From DASRAU01 sp035638075 (GTDB taxonomy: Bacteria > Acidobacteriota > Polarisedimenticolia > Gp22-AA2): 64,000 nt of DNA. The DNA is taken from positions 117,147-181,146 of the forward strand of contig DASRAU010000004.1 in NCBI GenBank assembly GCA_035638075.1. The letters are read 5' to 3'. Of this stretch, positions 53,042-60,250 are shown in pieces. Made by a program: the position numbers and the translations under genes. Under the pieces are notes generated by a model. That model saw only the letters and a program-made list of their open reading frames with translations, searched no databases and was not told where the DNA came from. Each line of letters starts with the position of its first letter. Positions within the stretch are counted from its first letter, which is position 1.

Positions 53042-53923
53042 TCAGAACCGGCCGCTGTAGAACGATTCGACCGCGATGCCCGGAAGACGCCTTCGCGCCT
53101 CGGCCGCGATGGCGTCCACTTCCTGGTCCGACAGCGGCGTGACGTACGATTCCGCCGGGGGCCGTGCCACCGTATACACCTGCACCAGCCGGATCGCGCC
53201 CCCTTCCTTCAGGATGGTCTCGATCCTGCCGCACCAGGCGTCGATCTCCGCCGCGGACGGGGCCTCGTCCCGGATGCGCATGAACAGGCTCTGGATGACG
53301 ACCGGCCGCTCCCGCGCCGCGGCGGCGAGGTTGGCGAGGACGCGGGCGAACGGGATGGTCGTCCGCTCGACGAGCTGGTAGTACTCCTCGGTGCCGGCGT
53401 CGAGCTTCAGCCAGTGGGCGCCGCCGTCGGCGTCGATGAGCCGCATCCCCTCCTGCACCCGCGGCCGATCGATGAGGGTCGCGTTGGTCAGGAGGTTGAT
53501 CGGCAGACGCTCGAACCCCTCTTCCTTCTTGATCCGGATGGTCTCGCGCACGACCCCGGTGAAGTTCCGGTAGGACGGCGGCTCGCCGTCGCCTGCGAAG
53601 GTGACGTCGCGGATCTCCCGCTCGGCCGGGCCCAGCGACTTGAACTCGTCGCGCTCGAACAGGGCGCCGCTTTTCGCCTGGCGCAGCGTGTCGCGCAGCT
53701 CGTCGAAGAGACGCGCCTCGTCCACGTCCTTGACGATCGCCGGCACCTCGCGATCCACCTGGCAGTAGATGCAGTCGAAGTTGCAGATCTTGTCGGGGTT
53801 CAGGTTGATGCCGATGGAGATCCCGTGGGCCCGCCGCGACAGGACCGGATAGACGTACCGGTTCTCGCGGTAGAGACGCGGATGGCGGTCGATCCGCAAC
53901 GGGGCCCCCCGAACCTCGGACAC
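53042..53923 (-). CDS. Radical SAM protein
   Basis: A 293-residue radical SAM enzyme. The cluster motif is KICNFDCIYCQ (C-x3-C-x2-C, near residues 47-54), preceded by GISIGINLNP; later barrel strands are VTFAGDGEPP, INLLTNATLI and HWLKLDAGTEEYY. There is no SPASM or extra Fe-S cluster domain. The family is widespread but its reaction is undefined; it is not obviously QueE even though queD and queC are nearby. It starts at a GTG (53923) and shares a 20-bp divergent spacer with mutY. Confidence 0.82.
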   Translation of the reverse strand: MSEVRGAPLRIDRHPRLYRENRYVYPVLSRRAHGISIGINLNPDKICNFDCIYCQVDREVPAIVKDVDEARLFDELRDTLRQAKSGALFERDEFKSLGPAEREIRDVTFAGDGEPPSYRNFTGVVRETIRIKKEEGFERLPINLLTNATLIDRPRVQEGMRLIDADGGAHWLKLDAGTEEYYQLVERTTIPFARVLANLAAAARERPVVIQSLFMRIRDEAPSAAEIDAWCGRIETILKEGGAIRLVQVYTVARPPAESYVTPLSDQEVDAIAAEARRRLPGIAVESFYSGRF

Positions 53924-53929
53924 GCGCTC

Positions 53930-53937
53930 ATTATAAT
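53930..53937. promoter_or_regulatory. Shared bidirectional leaderless promoter
   Basis: The octamer ATTATAAT contains TATAAT on both strands. On the plus strand it ends six bases before the mutY GTG (53944); on the minus strand it ends six bases before the radical SAM GTG (53923). The whole intergenic space is 20 bp. Confidence 0.7.
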
Positions 53938-53943
53938 CGGCGC

Positions 53944-55092
53944 GTGCGCCTCCCCCGCCACAAGCGCTCCCCCCAACCGTCCGACCCGCGCCCCTTCCCG
54001 GGCGGAGTCGCCGGGCCGCTCGTCGCCTGGTTCCGGAAGAGCCGCCGCGATCTGCCCTGGCGCCGCCCCGCCTCCGGACGGGGGCCGCGGCGCGATCCCT
54101 ACCGCGTCTGGGTCTCGGAGATCATGCTGCAGCAGACGACCGTCAAGGCGGTCGTCCCCTACTTCGAGCGCTTCCTCGAGGCCTTCCCGACGATCGAGGC
54201 GCTGGCGCGGGCGCGCTCTGAAAAAGTGCTGGCCGCGTGGTCCGGCCTCGGCTACTACCGGCGCGCGCGGCACCTGCACGAAGCGGCCCGGCTCGTCGCG
54301 CGCCGGCACGCCGGCTTCCTGCCGCGCGATCGCGAAGCGCTCCTCGAGCTTCCCGGCATCGGGCGCTACACCGCCGGGGCCATCCTGAGCATGGCCTGGG
54401 GGGATCCCGAGCCGCTCGTGGACGGCAACGTCGCCCGCGTCGTGTGCCGGCTGCTCGGAGAGCGCCGCGACCCGGCGCTCAAAGAGGTCTCGGATCGCCT
54501 GTGGCGCACCGCCGGAGAGCTGGTCGCGGCGACGAAAGCCCCCGGCGACCTCAACGAGGCGCTCATGGAGCTGGGGGCGACCGTCTGCACGCCGGTCTCC
54601 CCCGCCTGCGACGCGTGCCCGGTGCGACGCGGCTGCCTCGCCCGCGAAGCCGGCGTGCAGGAGACAATCCCACCCCCCCGGTTGCGGCGCAAGCCGGTCC
54701 TTTTGCGCCGGCGCCTGGCGATCGTCGAGCGCGGCGGCCGCTATCTCGTCCGCCGGCGCGGCACGACCGGCCTCATGGACGGCCTGTGGGAGTTTCCGGA
54801 GCTGACTCCCGGCGGCTCACGCGGCTCCCGAGCGGGCGCCGAGGGTCCGAGCCTTCGGGCGATCGAGCGGCTCGGCGCGGTCCGTCACCTCGTGACGTTC
54901 CGAACAATCGACGTCGCGGTCCACCGCGCGAGGCTCGAAGGCGAGACTCCGAAAGGCTGGCGCTGGGTCACCCGCGAGGGGCTGCGCCGGCTCCCGGCCT
55001 CCTCGCTCCTGGGCAAAGCCCTCGCGCTCGAAGAAAAGGCCGCTCGCCCGAAGGAAAAGGGCTCCCGGTCGATGGCGGCCGCCGGGCTGTGA
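53944..55092 (+). CDS. mutY: A/G-specific adenine glycosylase
   Basis: A 382-residue base-excision-repair enzyme that removes adenine mispaired with 8-oxoguanine. Motifs: SEIMLQQTTVKAV with the catalytic Glu, LPGIGRYTAGAI (helix-hairpin-helix), VDGNVARVVCRL with the catalytic Asp, and the 4Fe-4S cluster C-x6-C-x2-C-x5-C (CTPVSPACDACPVRRGC). The C-terminal Nudix-like domain for 8-oxoG recognition spans about 245-365. The start is a GTG six bases from TATAAT. queD follows 16 bp later. Confidence 0.93.
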   Translation: MRLPRHKRSPQPSDPRPFPGGVAGPLVAWFRKSRRDLPWRRPASGRGPRRDPYRVWVSEIMLQQTTVKAVVPYFERFLEAFPTIEALARARSEKVLAAWSGLGYYRRARHLHEAARLVARRHAGFLPRDREALLELPGIGRYTAGAILSMAWGDPEPLVDGNVARVVCRLLGERRDPALKEVSDRLWRTAGELVAATKAPGDLNEALMELGATVCTPVSPACDACPVRRGCLAREAGVQETIPPPRLRRKPVLLRRRLAIVERGGRYLVRRRGTTGLMDGLWEFPELTPGGSRGSRAGAEGPSLRAIERLGAVRHLVTFRTIDVAVHRARLEGETPKGWRWVTREGLRRLPASSLLGKALALEEKAARPKEKGSRSMAAAGL

Positions 55093-55108
55093 AATAATCG
55101 GCGGTCTC

Positions 55109-55516
55109 ATGTACACCGTCACCGAAATCCTCGATTTCTGCTACGGCCATCGCCTCATCCAGTACCAGGGGAAGTGCGCGCACCTGCACGGCCACAACGG
55201 CCGGGTGGAGATCGTCGTCGCGGCGAAGACCCTCGACCACCAGTCGATGGTCACGGACTTCAGCGAGATCCAGCGCGTCGTGAAGGGGTTCATCGACGCG
55301 AACCTCGACCACAAGCTGCTCCTCTCGAAGGACGACCCGCTGGTCGCGGTCCTGAAAAAGCAGGACGAGCCGATCTACGTGATGGACAGCGACCCGACCG
55401 CCGAGGCGATCGCCCGCCTCATCTGCGACAAGGCGCGCGCCGCGGGGCTCGACGTCGCCGAGGTCCGGCTGTGGGAGACGCCGGGCTCGGTCGCCTCGTA
55501 CACCCCTTCGCGCTGA
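55109..55516 (+). CDS. queD: 6-carboxy-tetrahydropterin synthase QueD-like
   Basis: A 135-residue tunnel-fold enzyme with the zinc histidines in FCYGHRL and AHLHGHNGRVE (His14, His27, His29), Cys23 as the catalytic residue, MVTDFSEIQ, and the C-terminal VRLWETPGSVASY with the ligand-binding Glu. This fits QueD, which starts 7-deazaguanine (queuosine) synthesis from dihydroneopterin triphosphate. AAATAAT lies about ten bases upstream of the ATG. queC is encoded about 0.7 kb further on the opposite strand, supporting the assignment. Confidence 0.85.
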   Translation: MYTVTEILDFCYGHRLIQYQGKCAHLHGHNGRVEIVVAAKTLDHQSMVTDFSEIQRVVKGFIDANLDHKLLLSKDDPLVAVLKKQDEPIYVMDSDPTAEAIARLICDKARAAGLDVAEVRLWETPGSVASYTPSR

Positions 55517-55535
55517 GCGCGTCCTCCTCGACCAT

Positions 55536-56324
55536 TTGAGACTCCTGGAGCTTTTGCGCGCCTCGTTCGCCGGGATCAACGGCCGCTTCCACCTCGTGGG
55601 GGTGAGCACACTCGTCAGCCTGCTGGTCCCGATGAGCTTCATGCTGGTGGGAGAAGGGGACGAATGGGCCCCGCTCATCTTCATGGGCCTGTTCGTCGCC
55701 TATGGCGTCTCGTTCGCGATCCAGGGGCTGGCGTACCACGCCGCCGCCGACCCGCCGGGGCGCCCGCGTCCTTCCGGCGTGCGGCTGGGGCTGCTGCTCT
55801 TCCCGACCCTGCTGTGGCTGCAGGCGCGCCTGCTGCTTCTCTGCTACATCCTGCCGTTTCTCATGGTGCTGGCGGTGGAGGCGATTCGGACGCGCGCTGT
55901 GCCCGACGAGAACTGGGCGAAGCAGGCGGAGTTCTGGGTGCGGATCTTCGCGCAGGTGACGTCGCTCGTCCTGACCACTGCCGCCACGCCGCTCGCCATC
56001 CGGCTGCGCGAGCATGGGCTGCGCGGCCGGGCGATCCGGGACAGCCTGCGCTTCTTTTCCGCCCGGCGCCGCGAAACGGCGCTCATCCTGGCGCTGATCA
56101 TCCCGGCGGCGCTCCTGGGCGCGGTGATCGAGATCCTCCGGGGACCGTCGGCGACCGACCCCGTGCCGCGCCTGCCCGAGGCATTCGCGATCTTCGTCGG
56201 CTCTTACCTGGAGCTGGTCGCCCTGTTCGCCGCCAGCCGCGTCCTGACCGTGGGCCTGCCCCTCGTGATGCGCAATGCCGACCGCCCGATGGCCGACCCG
56301 TCGGAAGCCCCGCCCGCCGCGTAA
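55536..56324 (+). CDS. Hypothetical membrane protein
   Basis: A 262-residue protein with six or so membrane segments (VSTLVSLLVPMSFMLVG, PLIFMGLFVAYGVSFAIQG, LLLCYILPFLMVLAVEA, SLVLTTAATPLAIRL, ALILALIIPAALLGAVI, LELVALFAASRVLTVGL). No family was recognised. The frame opens at a TTG (55536) with no clear ribosome-binding site, so the start is uncertain; no in-frame ATG precedes the first helices. It follows queD by 19 bp. Its last 121 bases overlap the queC gene on the opposite strand. Confidence 0.6.
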   Translation: MRLLELLRASFAGINGRFHLVGVSTLVSLLVPMSFMLVGEGDEWAPLIFMGLFVAYGVSFAIQGLAYHAAADPPGRPRPSGVRLGLLLFPTLLWLQARLLLLCYILPFLMVLAVEAIRTRAVPDENWAKQAEFWVRIFAQVTSLVLTTAATPLAIRLREHGLRGRAIRDSLRFFSARRRETALILALIIPAALLGAVIEILRGPSATDPVPRLPEAFAIFVGSYLELVALFAASRVLTVGLPLVMRNADRPMADPSEAPPAA

Positions 56325-57052
56325 CGGGTCCGGTCGGGGACGCCCGCTTCGAGGAAGGCGTCGATGCGCTCCTTGCACTTGCAGCAGTCGCCGCAGTGCC
56401 GTCCTCGGGTCGGGCTGATACACGAGAAGGTCAGGTGCAGCGGCAGGTCCCGCCCCATCTGCACGACCCGGTCCTTGGTCAGCCGTCGGAACGGAGTCGT
56501 GATGCGGAACGGCGCCCCGAGGCCGGTCGCCAGCGCCCGCTCCATGGCGCGCAGGAAGCGCGGCGAGCCGTCCGGGAACGGATTGGCGCTGAGGATGCCC
56601 GAGACGAGGGCGGGGATCCCCTCGAGGGCACAGAAGGTGGCCGCCTTCGAGAACAGCGCGATGTTGCGGCCGGGGATGAAGACCGAGGCGTCGCCGTCGT
56701 CGTATCCCGGGCCGCCGCGGCCGCTGGCGCTCCAGTGTTTCGCCAGCAGGTCCCCCATCGGCACGTCGATGGAGCGCAGCGGCTTCAGCCGCGGATGACG
56801 CAGCAGCCGGAGCAGGCGGCCGAGCGCGCGCCGCTCCACCGGCTCCCAGACCATCCCCGCGCGCACGTAGAGCGGCTGCACCGATCGGTGCACGCGGAGC
56901 GCTTCCCGGAGAAGGACGATCGAATCGAGCCCGCCGCTGACGAGAACGCAGCAGGGGCGGGCGTGGCGCACGGGGAGGCGCCGGCTCGGCGGGACGAGAC
57001 GTCCCCGGGTGCGCTTCTGGTGCTGGCCGGGGCTCGGGCGACGCTTCTTCAC
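56204..57052 (-). CDS. queC: 7-cyano-7-deazaguanine synthase QueC-like
   Basis: A 282-residue PP-loop ATPase that turns 7-carboxy-7-deazaguanine into preQ0. The ATP motif VLVSGGLDSIVLL is near residue 37, FIPGRNIALFSKAATF follows, and the zinc-binding CISPTRGRHCGDCCKCKERIDAF is near residue 215. The usual enzyme ends soon after that, so the last 45 or so residues (RYAAGGASDGS onward), which overlap the convergent membrane-protein gene, look like a run-on tail. The basic first 30 residues are also extra. The start is a GTG at 57052, 21 bp behind the ferredoxin stop, so the two share a transcript. Confidence 0.8.
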   Translation of the reverse strand: MKKRRPSPGQHQKRTRGRLVPPSRRLPVRHARPCCVLVSGGLDSIVLLREALRVHRSVQPLYVRAGMVWEPVERRALGRLLRLLRHPRLKPLRSIDVPMGDLLAKHWSASGRGGPGYDDGDASVFIPGRNIALFSKAATFCALEGIPALVSGILSANPFPDGSPRFLRAMERALATGLGAPFRITTPFRRLTKDRVVQMGRDLPLHLTFSCISPTRGRHCGDCCKCKERIDAFLEAGVPDRTRYAAGGASDGSAIGRSALRITRGRPTVRTRLAANRATSSR

Positions 57053-57073
57053 GGACGCGCCGGTCGAGGCGCC

Positions 57074-57391
57074 CTAGGACGAGCGCAGCTTGTTGCCTTC
57101 CTTCTTCGGCGCGTCGTTCGCGGGGCGCGGCGTGACCGGAGCGTTCTGCTTGAAGGCCGGGGTCAGCTCCTTGTTGATCGCCGCCCAGTCGGGAGATTCT
57201 TCCTCGGTCTCGACGATCGCCTCGATCGGGCACTCCGGCAGACACGCGCCGCAGTCGATGCACTCCTCGGGGTCGATGATCATGAACTGCTCGCCCTTGT
57301 ACTCCCCCGGATGGATGCAGTCGACCGGGCAGACCGCGACGCACGTGGCGTAGCGCTCTCCCAGGCATTTATCGACGATCACGTAGGACAC
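57074..57391 (-). CDS. Seven-iron-type ferredoxin
   Basis: A 105-residue low-potential ferredoxin. The first Cys set is DKCLGERYATCVAVCPVDC (C-x7-C-x3-CP), the pattern of a 3Fe-4S site; the second, ECIDCGACLPECP, is a standard 4Fe-4S site. The order and TYVI-like start fit FdxA-type ferredoxins. AGGAGG lies eight bases before the GTG at 57391. About 45 extra residues at the C-terminus are charged and disordered. It could supply electrons to radical SAM enzymes such as the one at 53 kb or QueE; this is inference. Confidence 0.88.
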   Translation of the reverse strand: MSYVIVDKCLGERYATCVAVCPVDCIHPGEYKGEQFMIIDPEECIDCGACLPECPIEAIVETEEESPDWAAINKELTPAFKQNAPVTPRPANDAPKKEGNKLRSS

Positions 57392-57559
57392 GGTCCCAGC
57401 CTCCTGTCGGTTCGGTGGTTTCGGCTCGGTACGAGGCGGGGATGTTAGCACAGCGCCGGGCCGCCGGAGTCCTGGGCGCAGCCCGTGGAGTTGCGGGCCC
57501 GCGGGGCCCTGTCCGGGGCTAGAATCCCCCCCTTCGCCGTCCCGAAAAGGGGGAGCCGA

Positions 57560-60250
57560 ATGCCATGTCGCGCCCGGATCCACGCCACGGCCGTCGCTGC
57601 GCCGACCCGCGCCACGGCCTTTGCCGCCACGGCCCGCGCCAGCGCCTTCGCGACCGCGACCCTGCTCCTGCTGACGCCGGTCTCCCCCGCCCGCGCGTCG
57701 GTCGCGCAGGTCACTCCCCCTTCGGGTCGTGAGACCGTCCTGAAGCAGATCAAGGTGCCCCACAATTATTACTACCGGGAGATGTACCTCCCTCAAGTGA
57801 CGAGCGGGCCTTCGGGGGCCGACTGGTCGCCGGACGGCCGGCGCCTCGTCCTGTCGATGCGCGGGTCGCTCTTCATCCACGACCTCGAAAAGCACGAGAC
57901 GCGGCAGGTGACCGACGGGCCGGGATACGACTACCAGCCCGACTGGTCCGCCGACGGGCGCTTCATCGTCTATGCCTCGTACCGGGACGACGCCGTGGAC
58001 CTCTACGTCCACGAGGTGGCGACCGGCGCCAGCCGGCCCCTGGTACGCAACGGCGCGGTCAATGTCGAGCCGCGCTTCTCGCCCGACGGGAAGAAGGTCG
58101 CCTACGTCTCGACCGAGTACGAGGGGCGCTTCCACGTCTTCACCGTGGACGTTCCGGACACCTCGGGCGAGACGAAGGCGGCGCGCCCCGAGCGGGTGAC
58201 CGACGACCGCGACAGCGGCCTGCCGCGCTACTACTACAGCGTCTACGACCACTCTCTCTCGCCGGCGTGGTCCCCGGACGGGGACGAGCTGCTCGTCGTG
58301 TCGAACCGCGGCAAGATCTGGGGCACGGGCGGCTTCTGGCGCATTCGCTCGCGTCCCGGCGGAAAGGCGAAGGCGGTGCACGACGAGGAGACGACCTGGC
58401 GTGCCCGCCCCGACTGGTCACCCGACGGCAGGCGGATCGTCTACGCCTCCTACGCCGGACGGCAGTGGCACCAGCTGTGGTTGATGACCGCCGACGGCGG
58501 CGACCCGCTGCAGCTCACCTACGGCGATTTCGACATGACCTCGCCGCGCTGGTCGGCGGACGGCCGGCGCATCGTCGCCATCTCGAACGAGCCGAGGGCC
58601 GACCGCGGCGCCGGCGGGCGGTTCTCCGACGCCGGCACCCGGCTCGTGGTCGTGGACGTGCCCGGCGGCGCGCACGAGCTGGACCTGGGGAAGGTCGTCC
58701 CGTTCGGACCGCGCGGCAGGCTTCAAGTTTCCATGGCCGACGGCGCCGGGCGCCCCATCCCGGCGCGCGTCTCGGTGATGGGCGAGGACGGACGCTTTTT
58801 CGCCCCCGACGACGCGTGGCGTCACGCCGACGAGGCGTTCGTGCGCGGCGAGAGCCGCTTCGAGTACGGCTACTTCCACGCGCGCGGATCGGCCACGCTG
58901 TCCCTCGCGCCGGGGACGTACCGGGTCGAGGTGAGCCGCGGCCCCGAGTTCAAGGTGCACCGCTCCGACGTGACCATCCAGGCGGGCGCGACGCTTCAGC
59001 ACCGCGCCACGCTCGAGCGCCTGAAGGACATGCCGGCGGCCGGGTGGCGCAGCGCCGACCTGCACGTGCACATGAACTACTGCGGCAACTACCGCAACGA
59101 CCCGAAGCACCTCGCCTTCCAGGCGGACGCCGAAGGCCTGAACCTGATCGAGGACCTCATCGTCAACAAGGAGCAGCGCTTCCCCGACATCTCGTACTTC
59201 TCGCCGCTGCCCGACCCGGCCTCGACTCCGAACGTCCTGATCGTGCACGGCCAGGAGTTCCACACCTCGTACTGGGGGCACACGGCGCTCCTCGGCCTCG
59301 ACGACCATCTCATCCTCCCCGGGTACTCGGCGTACGCCAACACGCCGGCCGCGAGCCCCTACCCGCACAACGCGGCGGTCTTCGACCTGGCGCACCAGCA
59401 GAAGGCCCTCACCGGCTACGTGCACCCGTTCGACACGCGTCCCGATCCGTACAAGATGGACGAGCCGCTGGCGTACGAGATGCCGGCCGACGCGGTGCTC
59501 GGCAAGATGGATTACTTCGAGGTGATGGGCTTCAGCGACCACCTGATCACGAGCGAGATCTGGTATCGCCTGCTCAACCTCGGCCTGCGCATCCCCGCTG
59601 GCGCCGGCACCGACGCGATGGCCAACTACGCTTCACTGCGCGGCCCGGTGGGTCTCGTGCGGGTCTTCGTGCAGACGGGGCCGCGCTTCGACCACCCGAC
59701 GTTCCTCGCGGGCCTGAAGGCGGGCAAGACCTTCGTGAGCAACGCTCCCCTGCTGGATCTCGGCGTGCGCTCGGACCGGAGCGGCGCGTTCCGCGGGCCG
59801 GGATCCGAGTTCCGCCTGGCGGCGGGGCGCCGCAACCTGGAGGCGCGCGTGGACGTGCGCTCGCCGGTGCCGCTCGACCACGTCGAGCTCGTCGCCAACG
59901 GCCAGGTGGTGGGCACGGTGCCGCTCGCCGCCGATCGGATGTCGGCCCGCGGCAGCGTCACGGTGCCTTTCGAGACGAGCGGGTGGCTTCTGCTGCGCGC
60001 CTGGGCGGACAAGCCGGCGTGGCCGGTCCTCGATCTCTATCCCTTCGCTTCGACCAGTCCCGTCTACGTGCGCATCGGCGAGCAGGACCCGCGCTCGCCG
60101 GACGACGCCGCCTACTTCGTCCAGTGGATGGACCGGGTCATCGCCTCGGCGAAAGCGCGCAAGGAGTGGAACACCGAGGACGAGCGCGCCGATGTCATGG
60201 CCACGCTCGATGCGGCGCGCCAGAAGTTCATCGCCCTCGGGGGCGACTAG
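57560..60250 (+). CDS. Secreted PD40/WD-like propeller fused to a CehA/McbA-type metallohydrolase
   Basis: An 896-residue exported protein. The ATG at 57560 follows GGGGGAGC; the first 50 residues are an Ala/Thr-rich signal-like region ending RASVAQ. Residues about 75-390 contain TolB-type PD40 propeller repeats (ADWSPDGRRLVLS, PDWSADGRFIVYAS, PRFSPDGKKVAYVS, PAWSPDGDELLVVS, PDWSPDGRRIVYAS, PRWSADGRRIVAIS). The second half is a PHP-like CehA/McbA domain with metal-binding SADLHVHMNYCGN, VHGQEFHTSYWGH and GYVHPFDTRP. Such proteins are usually of unknown substrate; CehA itself hydrolyses carbaryl. It ends four bases inside the convergent TonB receptor gene. TAGAAT at 57520-57525 may be its -10. 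Confidence 0.85.
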   Translation: MPCRARIHATAVAAPTRATAFAATARASAFATATLLLLTPVSPARASVAQVTPPSGRETVLKQIKVPHNYYYREMYLPQVTSGPSGADWSPDGRRLVLSMRGSLFIHDLEKHETRQVTDGPGYDYQPDWSADGRFIVYASYRDDAVDLYVHEVATGASRPLVRNGAVNVEPRFSPDGKKVAYVSTEYEGRFHVFTVDVPDTSGETKAARPERVTDDRDSGLPRYYYSVYDHSLSPAWSPDGDELLVVSNRGKIWGTGGFWRIRSRPGGKAKAVHDEETTWRARPDWSPDGRRIVYASYAGRQWHQLWLMTADGGDPLQLTYGDFDMTSPRWSADGRRIVAISNEPRADRGAGGRFSDAGTRLVVVDVPGGAHELDLGKVVPFGPRGRLQVSMADGAGRPIPARVSVMGEDGRFFAPDDAWRHADEAFVRGESRFEYGYFHARGSATLSLAPGTYRVEVSRGPEFKVHRSDVTIQAGATLQHRATLERLKDMPAAGWRSADLHVHMNYCGNYRNDPKHLAFQADAEGLNLIEDLIVNKEQRFPDISYFSPLPDPASTPNVLIVHGQEFHTSYWGHTALLGLDDHLILPGYSAYANTPAASPYPHNAAVFDLAHQQKALTGYVHPFDTRPDPYKMDEPLAYEMPADAVLGKMDYFEVMGFSDHLITSEIWYRLLNLGLRIPAGAGTDAMANYASLRGPVGLVRVFVQTGPRFDHPTFLAGLKAGKTFVSNAPLLDLGVRSDRSGAFRGPGSEFRLAAGRRNLEARVDVRSPVPLDHVELVANGQVVGTVPLAADRMSARGSVTVPFETSGWLLLRAWADKPAWPVLDLYPFASTSPVYVRIGEQDPRSPDDAAYFVQWMDRVIASAKARKEWNTEDERADVMATLDAARQKFIALGGD

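Noticed and set aside
53042..53923. Calling the radical SAM protein QueE
   Set aside because: QueE is shorter, about 210 residues, with a different core. Only proximity to queD and queC suggested it.
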